Positions 58,384 to 64,000 of a stretch of DNA of 64,000 nucleotides are shown piece after piece (the first letter of the stretch is position 1; every line of letters starts with the position of its first letter). The notes beneath the pieces are model-generated. The model had not been told where the DNA came from, did no database searches, and saw only the letters and a list, made by a program, of their open reading frames with translations. This stretch comes from Streptomyces antimycoticus (lineage in GTDB: Bacteria > Actinomycetota > Actinomycetes > Streptomycetales > Streptomycetaceae), in NCBI RefSeq assembly GCF_005405925.1, contig NZ_BJHV01000001.1, forward strand, positions 2,976,001 to 3,040,000, written 5' to 3'. The position numbers and the translations under genes are program-made.

Positions 58384-58417
58384 CCGCGCGAGGGCGTACA
58401 CCATCGCCCTCGCGCGG
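58384..58417 (+). terminator. 13-bp perfect hairpin between livK and livH
   Basis: CCGCGCGAGGGCG (58384-58396) pairs with 58405-58417 over an 8-base loop. Hairpins in this position usually let the binding protein be made in excess over the membrane and ATPase subunits by partial termination or by protecting the upstream RNA. Confidence 0.75.
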
Positions 58418-58451
58418 CGTCATATCCGACACGCTCATCGGAGGCCCTGCG

Positions 58452-59384
58452 GTGCACGAACTGCCGCAAACGCTGGTCAACGGCCTGACCCTTGGCGCCC
58501 TCTACGGCTTGATCGCCATCGGGTACACCATGGTCTACGGCATCGTCCAGCTCATCAACTTCGCCCACGGCGAGATCTTCATGATCGGGGGCTTCGGGGC
58601 CCTCACCATCTACATCTGGCTGCCCAGCGGCACCGCGCTCTCCCTCGCCCTGCCCCTCATGCTGATCGGCGGCGTCATCGCCTCGGTCGCCATCGCCACC
58701 GCGGCGGAACGCTTCGCCTACCGGCCCCTGCGCGGCGGACCCCGGCTCGCCCCCCTGATCACCGCGATCGGTCTGTCCATCGCGCTGCAGCAGGCCGTCT
58801 GGGCCTTCTACCCCGACGCCAAGAAGCCCCGCAGCTTCCCGCAGTTCGAAGGCTCCTCGTTCGAGATCTTCAGCAATCTCCACATCCAGCGCGGCGACGC
58901 CTTCCTCCTCATAGCCGCCCCGGTGTGCATGCTCGCCCTCGGGCTGTTCGTCTCCAAGAGCCGCGCCGGCCGCGCCATGCAGGCCACCGCACAGGACCCC
59001 GACACCGCCAAGCTCATGGGCATCAACACCGACCGCATCATCGTGATGGCCTTCGCCATCGGCGGTGCGTTCGCCGCCGTCGCCGCCCTCTCCCACGGGC
59101 TCAAGTACGGCCAGATCAACTTCGAGATGGGCTTCATCGCCGGCCTCAAGGCGTTCACCGCCGCCGTGCTCGGCGGCATCGGCAACATCTACGGCGCCAT
59201 GCTCGGCGGCGTCGTCCTCGGCATCGTCGAGGCGCTGGCCATCAAGTACATCCAGGACATCCCCGGGATGGACCAACTCGGCGGCGGCGCCTGGAAGGAC
59301 GTATGGGCCTTCACCCTGCTCATCGTCGTCCTGCTGGTCAGGCCACAGGGCCTGCTCGGCGAACGCGTCGCGGACCGGGCGTGA
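58452..59384 (+). CDS. livH: Branched-chain amino acid ABC transporter, permease LivH
   Basis: One of two permease subunits. The 310-residue protein has about eight membrane helices and the LivH motifs NGLTLGALYGLIAIGYTMVYG, LINFAHGEIFMIGGFGA and the late coupling-helix segment with AVLGGIGNIYGAMLGGVVLG. The start is GTG 58452 (GGAGGCCCTGC upstream). It lies 12 bases before livM. Confidence 0.94.
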   Translation: MHELPQTLVNGLTLGALYGLIAIGYTMVYGIVQLINFAHGEIFMIGGFGALTIYIWLPSGTALSLALPLMLIGGVIASVAIATAAERFAYRPLRGGPRLAPLITAIGLSIALQQAVWAFYPDAKKPRSFPQFEGSSFEIFSNLHIQRGDAFLLIAAPVCMLALGLFVSKSRAGRAMQATAQDPDTAKLMGINTDRIIVMAFAIGGAFAAVAALSHGLKYGQINFEMGFIAGLKAFTAAVLGGIGNIYGAMLGGVVLGIVEALAIKYIQDIPGMDQLGGGAWKDVWAFTLLIVVLLVRPQGLLGERVADRA

Positions 59385-59396
59385 GGGAGTGAACCG

Positions 59397-61151
59397 ATGA
59401 CCACCGACAAGACCCAGCCCACCCCCGTGAACGAGGCCGAGGCCGGCGCCACCGTGCCGCGCACCACCCTGCTCCGCGCCCTCACCGCGGCAGGCGGCGC
59501 CGCCGCCGTCGTCTCCACCTTCCTCGCCTGGACCTGGACCGCCGAATTCCCCGGCGACCTGACCGTCTACGGGTACCCGGGCGGACTCCAGCTCCTCACC
59601 CTCGTCCTCGGCATCGCCACCGCCGTCTTCGCGCTGGCCGCCCTCGACCTGAAGGGCCTGCGCTGGCTCACCCCCAGCGGCTCCACCCAAGCCCTGCGGA
59701 TGCTGGCCCTCGGCACCTTCGCCGTCACCTGGTTCACCGTCATCTCCATCGCCGTGGACCTGGACGGCCTGGTCAACCTCGAACCCGGCGGCTGGATCGC
59801 CGCGGTGGTGACCGCCGCCCCCGTGGCCACCACCTTCCTGCTCCCGGACGACACCCGCCCCCTGTGCCGCCCCAAGGAGCTGCCCTCCTGGGCCGACATC
59901 CTGATCATCGCGGGCGTCTTCGCCCTCGGCCTCTACGTGGTCAACTACGGCATCCAGACCGACGCCGACCACCCCGAGCCGTTCATCGGCTACCTCATCG
60001 CCGTCGCGTTCGCCGCCGTCGCCCTCGTCAAGGCCGGGCTCGTCAACCGGATCAGCGAGCTCACCAGCGCCTACCGCTCCACCACCCTGGTCGCGGCACT
60101 GATCACCGCGATCGTCTTCCCCTTCTTCCAGGACAAGTCCAGCTTCACCGAACTCGGCGTCAACATCGCGATCTTCGCGACCGTCGCCCTCGGCCTGAAC
60201 ATCGTCGTCGGCCTCGCCGGCCTCCTGGACCTCGGATACGTCGCCTTCCTCGGCGTCGGCGCCTACACCGCCGCCCTGGTCTCCGGATCCACCGCCTCGA
60301 CCATCGACGTCAGGTTCCCCTTCTGGGCCGCCGTCATCACCGGCGGTGTGGTCTCGCTGATCTTCGGTGTGGTCATCGGCGCCCCCACCCTGCGGCTGCG
60401 CGGCGACTACCTCGCCATCGTCACCCTCGGCTTCGGAGAGATCTTCCGTCTCGCCATGCTGAACCTCGACGGCACCTCAGGACCCTCCGTCACCAACGGC
60501 CCCGACGGCATCCCCAACATCCCGCCGCTGGAGATCTTCGGGTTCAACTTCAACGACGACCACAACATCGCCGGCCTCAGCCTCGACTCCAACGGCAACT
60601 ACTACCTGCTGATGCTGCTGGTCACCATCGTCGTCGTGCTGATCTTCAGCCGCGCGGGCAACTCCCGCATCGGCCGCGCCTGGGTCGCCATCCGCGAGGA
60701 CGAGACCGCCGCCACCGCCATGGGCATCAACGGATTCCGGGTCAAGCTGGTCGCCTTCGCGCTCGGCGCCACCCTCGCCGGAGTCGCCGGCGCCGTCTGG
60801 GCCCACTTCCAGTCCACCGTCGTCCCCGAGCAGTACGTCTTCGCCGGCCCCGTCCCGCCCAACTCCACCTTCCTGGTCGCCGCCGTCATCCTCGGCGGCA
60901 TGGGCACCATCGGCGGCCCCCTGCTCGGCGCCACCCTGCTCTACCTGATCCCCAAGAAGCTGGAATTCCTCCAGGACTACCAGCTCCTCGCCTTCGGTAT
61001 CGCGCTCATCCTGCTGATGCGCTTCCGCCCCGAAGGGATCGTCCCCAACCGGCGGCAGCAGCTCGAATACCACGAGACCGGCCAGCTCGACGTCCCCGGC
61101 GCGACCGGACTCAAGGACGGTGCCATCGGCGTCACCAAGGCGGAGGCATGA
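59397..61151 (+). CDS. livM: Branched-chain amino acid ABC transporter, permease LivM with long N-terminal extension
   Basis: The second permease subunit. At 584 residues it is about 200 longer than typical LivM. The LivM core lies in the second half: NIVVGLAGLLDLGYVAFLGV, GAPTLRLRGDYLAIVTLGFG and REDETAATAMGINGFRVKLV, then GGMGTIGGPLLGATLLYL. The first 230 residues add several helices (for example LQLLTLVLGIATAVFALAAL, FAVTWFTVISIAVDL and DILIIAGVFALGLYVVNYGI). Such extended forms occur in actinobacteria. The stop overlaps the livG start (ATGA). Confidence 0.93.
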   Translation: MTTDKTQPTPVNEAEAGATVPRTTLLRALTAAGGAAAVVSTFLAWTWTAEFPGDLTVYGYPGGLQLLTLVLGIATAVFALAALDLKGLRWLTPSGSTQALRMLALGTFAVTWFTVISIAVDLDGLVNLEPGGWIAAVVTAAPVATTFLLPDDTRPLCRPKELPSWADILIIAGVFALGLYVVNYGIQTDADHPEPFIGYLIAVAFAAVALVKAGLVNRISELTSAYRSTTLVAALITAIVFPFFQDKSSFTELGVNIAIFATVALGLNIVVGLAGLLDLGYVAFLGVGAYTAALVSGSTASTIDVRFPFWAAVITGGVVSLIFGVVIGAPTLRLRGDYLAIVTLGFGEIFRLAMLNLDGTSGPSVTNGPDGIPNIPPLEIFGFNFNDDHNIAGLSLDSNGNYYLLMLLVTIVVVLIFSRAGNSRIGRAWVAIREDETAATAMGINGFRVKLVAFALGATLAGVAGAVWAHFQSTVVPEQYVFAGPVPPNSTFLVAAVILGGMGTIGGPLLGATLLYLIPKKLEFLQDYQLLAFGIALILLMRFRPEGIVPNRRQQLEYHETGQLDVPGATGLKDGAIGVTKAEA

Positions 61152-62065
61152 CACAGATGACCACCACCACGACCTCCCCCGTGCTCACCGCCACCGGCGT
61201 CACCATGCGCTTCGGCGGACTCACGGCCGTACAGTCCGTCGACCTCAACGTCCACCCCGGCGAGATCGTCGGCCTCATCGGCCCCAACGGCGCGGGCAAG
61301 ACCACCTTCTTCAACTGCCTCACCGGCCTCTACGTCCCCACCGAGGGCAGCGTCGCCTACGAGGGCACCGTCCTGCCGCCCAAACCCCACCTCGTCACCC
61401 AGGCCGGCATCGCCCGCACCTTCCAGAACATCCGGCTCTTCGCCAACATGACGGTCCTCGAAAACGTCCTCGTCGGCCGCCACACCCGCACCAAGGAAGG
61501 CCTGTGGTCGGCCCTCCTGCGCGGCCCCGGCTTCAAACGCGCCGAGGCCGCCTCCAAGGCCCGCGCCATGGAACTCCTGGAGTTCACCGGCCTCGCCGGC
61601 AAGGCCGACCACCTCTCCCGCAACCTCCCCTACGGCGAACAGCGCAAGCTGGAGATCGCACGCGCCCTCGCCAGCGACCCCGGACTGCTGCTCCTCGACG
61701 AGCCCACCGCCGGAATGAACCCCCAGGAGACCCGCGCCACCGAGGAACTGGTCTTCGCCATCCGGGACCTGGGCACCGCCGTACTCGTCATCGAGCACGA
61801 CATGCGCTTCATCTTCAACCTCTGCGACCGGGTCGCCGTGCTCGTCCAGGGCCAGAAGCTCGTCGAGGGCACCTCCGAGGTCGTCCAGAGCGATGAGCGC
61901 GTCATCGCCGCCTACCTCGGCACCCCCTTCGAAGGCGCACCCGGCGCGGAGGAGGCCGCCGAGGTCGAGGCCGCGGAGGCCGGAGCCACCACCGGCGCCA
62001 CGACCGGCGCCCCGCAGGACGAGACCCAGCGGGGCACCACAGCACGTACGGAGGACGGACAGTGA
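61148..62065 (+). CDS. livG: Branched-chain amino acid ABC transporter, ATPase LivG
   Basis: One of two cytoplasmic ATPases. The 305-residue protein has Walker A GPNGAGKT (residues 45-52), LivG-type IARTFQNIRLFANMTVLENV, the signature-region NLPYGEQRKLEIARALASD in place of LSGGQ, and Walker B LLLLDEPTAGMNPQE. The C-terminal 45 residues are an Ala/Glu/Thr-rich extension (EEAAEVEAAEAGATTGATTG). Start ATG 61148 overlaps livM by 4 bases and the stop overlaps livF by 4. Confidence 0.94.
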   Translation: MTQMTTTTTSPVLTATGVTMRFGGLTAVQSVDLNVHPGEIVGLIGPNGAGKTTFFNCLTGLYVPTEGSVAYEGTVLPPKPHLVTQAGIARTFQNIRLFANMTVLENVLVGRHTRTKEGLWSALLRGPGFKRAEAASKARAMELLEFTGLAGKADHLSRNLPYGEQRKLEIARALASDPGLLLLDEPTAGMNPQETRATEELVFAIRDLGTAVLVIEHDMRFIFNLCDRVAVLVQGQKLVEGTSEVVQSDERVIAAYLGTPFEGAPGAEEAAEVEAAEAGATTGATTGAPQDETQRGTTARTEDGQ

Positions 62066-62778
62066 CCGCACTGCTCGAGGTCGAGGACCTGCGGGTCGCC
62101 TACGGCAAGATCGAGGCCGTCAAGGGCATCTCGTTCAGCGTCGAGGCCGGCCAGGTCGTCACCCTCATCGGTACCAACGGCGCGGGCAAGACCACCACGC
62201 TGCGCACCCTGTCCGGCCTGCTCGAACCCCTCGGCGGGGAGATCCGCTTCGACGGCCAACCGCTGAAGGGCGTCCCCGCGCACAAGATCGTCGCCCTGGG
62301 GCTGGCCCACTCGCCCGAGGGCCGGCATATCTTCCCGCGGCTGTCGATCGCCGAGAACCTCCAGCTCGGAGCGTTTCTCCGGAAGGACGCGGACGGCATA
62401 GCCGCCGACATCCGCCACGCGTACGAGCTCTTCCCCATCCTCGGCGAACGCCGCGCCCAGGCGGCCGGCACCCTCTCCGGCGGTGAGCAGCAGATGCTCG
62501 CGATGGGGCGGGCGCTGATGTCCCGCCCCAAGCTGCTGATGCTCGACGAGCCCTCAATGGGCCTCTCGCCGATCATGATGCAGAAGATCATGCACACCAT
62601 CGCCGAGCTCAAGTCCCAGGGCACGACGATCCTGCTGGTCGAACAGAACGCCCAGGCGGCCCTGTCGCTGGCCGATGAGGGCCATGTGATGGAGATCGGC
62701 AAGATCGTGCTGTCGGGGACGGGGGATGCGCTGCTGCACGACGAGTCGGTGCGGAAGGCGTACCTCGGCGAGGACTGA
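62062..62778 (+). CDS. livF: Branched-chain amino acid ABC transporter, ATPase LivF
   Basis: The second ATPase. The 238-residue protein has Walker A GTNGAGKT (37-44), LAHSPEGRHIFPRLSIAENL, the signature LSGGEQQMLAMGRALM, Walker B LLMLDEPSMGLSPIM and the LivF-type EQNAQAALSLADEGHVMEIG. Normal length. Last gene of the operon; its TGA stop is in the first of three 7-bp repeats. Confidence 0.95.
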   Translation: MTALLEVEDLRVAYGKIEAVKGISFSVEAGQVVTLIGTNGAGKTTTLRTLSGLLEPLGGEIRFDGQPLKGVPAHKIVALGLAHSPEGRHIFPRLSIAENLQLGAFLRKDADGIAADIRHAYELFPILGERRAQAAGTLSGGEQQMLAMGRALMSRPKLLMLDEPSMGLSPIMMQKIMHTIAELKSQGTTILLVEQNAQAALSLADEGHVMEIGKIVLSGTGDALLHDESVRKAYLGED

Positions 62779-62790
62779 GGACTGAGGACT
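62770..62790 (+). repeat. 7-bp triple repeat on the livF stop codon
   Basis: GAGGACT three times. The TGA at 62776-62778 is the livF stop; TGA recurs at 62783 and 62790, covering all three frames. Confidence 0.8.
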
Positions 62791-62804
62791 GACAGACACG
62801 GTGA

Positions 62805-62843
62805 GGGGCCCGTACCGCCGACACGTTCGGCACAACGGGCCCC
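62805..62843. terminator. Bidirectional terminator between livF and the ANTAR regulator gene
   Basis: GGGGCCCGT (62805-62813) pairs with ACGGGCCCC (62835-62843); the loop contains a second hairpin GCCGA/TCGGC. Lies between convergent genes. Confidence 0.8.
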
Positions 62844-62856
62844 TTCCGCTCGTCCC

Positions 62857-63492
62857 CTACTGCTCCTTGGCCTTCTTCTCCGCCGCGTCCTCGATAACGG
62901 CCTCGGCCACCTGCTGCATCGACAGCCGGCGGTCCATCGAGGTCTTCTGGATCCAGCGGAAGGCGGCGGGCTCGGTCAGCCCGTACTGCGTCTGCAGAAT
63001 GCTCTTGGCCCGGTCGACCAGCTTGCGGGTCTCCAGCCGCTGGGAGAGATCGGCGACCTCCTGCTCCAGGGTCTTCAGCTCGGTGAAGCGGGAGACGGCC
63101 ATCTCGATGGCCGGGACCACATCGCTCTTGCTGAACGGCTTCACGAGATACGCCATCGCCCCCGCGTCCCGGGCCCGCTCGACCAGCTCGCGCTGGGAGA
63201 AGGCGGTCAGCATCAGGACGGGGGCGATACGGTCGGCCGCGATCCGCTCGGCGGCGGAGATGCCGTCGAGAACCGGCATCTTCACATCGAGGATGACGAG
63301 GTCGGGGCGGTGCTCCTGGGCAAGCGCGACAGCCGTCTCACCATCACCCGCCTCGCCGACGACGGAGTACCCCTCCTCCTCGAGCATCTCCTTCAGGTCG
63401 AGGCGGATGAGTGCCTCGTCCTCGGCGATGACGACGCGGGTTGTCAGCGGTGGGACGTGCGACTGCGCGTCGGGGGCGTCAGCGGTGCTCAC
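62857..63492 (-). CDS. pdtaR: ANTAR-domain response regulator (PdtaR type)
   Basis: A 211-residue two-component regulator: receiver domain at about 18-135 with phosphoacceptor Asp69 in LVILDVKMP, conserved VIAEDEALIRLDL and YLVKPFS (Lys), then a coiled coil (FTELKTLEQEVADLSQRLE) and an ANTAR RNA-binding domain (KLVDRAKSILQTQYGLTEPA and AFRWIQKTSMDRRLSMQQVA). ANTAR proteins bind paired hairpins in mRNA and prevent termination. In Mycobacterium PdtaR pairs with the kinase PdtaS; no kinase gene is adjacent here. GTG 63492 has GAGGAG 4 bases upstream. Confidence 0.93.
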   Translation of the reverse strand: MSTADAPDAQSHVPPLTTRVVIAEDEALIRLDLKEMLEEEGYSVVGEAGDGETAVALAQEHRPDLVILDVKMPVLDGISAAERIAADRIAPVLMLTAFSQRELVERARDAGAMAYLVKPFSKSDVVPAIEMAVSRFTELKTLEQEVADLSQRLETRKLVDRAKSILQTQYGLTEPAAFRWIQKTSMDRRLSMQQVAEAVIEDAAEKKAKEQ

Positions 63493-63589
63493 TGTGCTCC
63501 TCGTTTTCCTGGCAGGTGGGCACCACGAGCCTACCTAGCTGCGGTAAGGTGGACGCGCAGCGGGTCATTGGTGACCTTCGAAACTGCAA

Positions 63590-63664
63590 GCCCCGGTAGC
63601 CCAATTGGCAGCAGGCAATGGATTCAAAACCCATACAGTGTCGGTTCGAGTCCGACCCGGGGCA
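63590..63664 (+). tRNA. tRNA with CAA anticodon (tRNA-Leu by anticodon), short variable loop
   Basis: A 75-base cloverleaf: acceptor GCCCCGG/CCGGGGC with discriminator A, D arm with GG in the loop, anticodon arm 63618-63634 with loop TTCAAAA (anticodon CAA at 63625-63627), variable loop ACAGT (5 bases), and T arm GTCGG-TTCGAGT-CCGAC. CCA is not encoded. CAA reads Leu UUG, but bacterial tRNA-Leu normally has a long variable arm of 10 or more bases; this one is type I. The anticodon stem has an A-C mismatch next to the loop and the D stem only three pairs. The amino acid carried is therefore uncertain. Confidence 0.8.
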
Positions 63665-63773
63665 CTTTTCCTTCGATTCCAAGGTCGCAAGGGAATGGGT
63701 CTTCTTCACTCGATGAAGTGAACAATGCTTCGAGCGCTCGCAGGATGACCACCCTACGGCCAGGCTCGCATTC

Positions 63774-64000
63774 GTGTACGACCTCGAAACGCGTGAGCGC
63801 ACACTCGCGCTCGTCCGCCAGGGCCGAAGTCTGAATTCCGTGAGCAAGCAGACCGGGATATCACGGTCCGCCATCCGCGAATGGCAGGTCCGTCCGCAAC
63901 CCGCCTCCACCGTGGCCCACTGCTCAAGATGTGCCCCCGAGCCCCGACCGCCAGAGGACACCTGCGCCTACGCATATCTGCTCGGGCTCTATCTCGGCGA
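63774..64000 (+). CDS. HTH and LAGLIDADG-type protein, N-terminal part (runs off the window)
   Basis: From GTG 63774 the frame stays open to the window end (75 codons). It reads MYDLETRERTLALVRQGRSL, NSVSKQTGISRSAIREWQVR (a Helix-turn-helix like those in transposases and resolvases), a HCSRCAPEP Cys pair, and then AYAYLLGLYLG, the first half of a LAGLIDADG homing-endonuclease motif. Streptomyces genomes carry a family of such proteins near tRNA genes. Role is unknown; a homing-endonuclease-derived regulator or mobile element protein is plausible. It sits 109 bases after the tRNA. Confidence 0.72.
   Translation, partial: MYDLETRERTLALVRQGRSLNSVSKQTGISRSAIREWQVRPQPASTVAHCSRCAPEPRPPEDTCAYAYLLGLYLG

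Overview
This is high-GC chromosomal DNA from a Streptomyces or very close relative. Three things point there: GTG starts and heavy third-position G/C, the gene order rbpA-secG-tpiA-pgk-gap followed by whiA-yvcK-rapZ-uvrC, and the later run uvrA, uvrB, coaE, rpsA, polA, liv operon, ANTAR regulator, which is the core-chromosome order of this genus. Most of the window is vertically inherited core; accessory content is limited. Layout: 1-3.8 kb holds the start of rbpA (cut by the window edge), secG and the lower-glycolysis genes tpiA, pgk and gap, all on the minus strand. 4-7 kb holds a secreted M14 zinc carboxypeptidase broken by four single-base frameshifts. 7-12.5 kb is the overlapping minus-strand operon uvrC-rapZ-yvcK-whiA (DNA repair, RNA adapter, cell-wall/metabolic control, sporulation control). 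12.7-15.4 kb holds a Rieske lipoprotein, and diverging from it a LacI regulator translationally coupled to a PfkB sugar kinase, with a near-perfect 30-bp operator between them. 15.5-21.6 kb: uvrA with a Lys/Ala tail, a mycothiol-dependent isomerase-like protein, an MBL hydrolase and an MHS-type transporter. 21.7-25.6 kb is a metal/stress block: terC behind a yybP-ykoY-type Mn riboswitch, a TerD-ATPase-like fusion, and terD. 25.8-35.9 kb: uvrB, a secreted glycerophosphodiesterase, ogt, two tandem secreted DUF4360 proteins, a kinase-like protein with a lost P-loop, DUF1697, a PemK/MazF-type toxin, a FUSC-type membrane protein and an ADP-ribosylglycohydrolase. 36-46.2 kb: small membrane proteins, TPR, coaE, PAC2, a truncated beta-helix gene, rpsA, a methyltransferase, a frameshifted hrpB helicase and a Fic-like toxin-antitoxin pair. 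46.3-56.7 kb: a DUF3068 operon, a lytic transglycosylase, polA, a YdeP-type molybdopterin oxidoreductase, a thioesterase and a lipoprotein. 57.1-62.8 kb is the complete branched-chain amino-acid ABC operon livKHMGF. 62.9-64 kb: a PdtaR-type ANTAR response regulator, a CAA-anticodon tRNA with a short variable loop, and the start of an HTH plus LAGLIDADG protein that leaves the window. The most unusual pattern is that short GC-rich tandem repeats repeatedly begin exactly on the stop codon of the preceding gene (whiA, Rieske gene, MBL gene, a small membrane gene, coaE, hrpB, the Fic-like gene and livF). In most of them the period is not a multiple of three, so stop codons are repeated in other frames. 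Six apparent one-base frameshifts (tpiA, four in the peptidase, hrpB) are mostly in short G/C runs and may be sequence errors rather than real decay.
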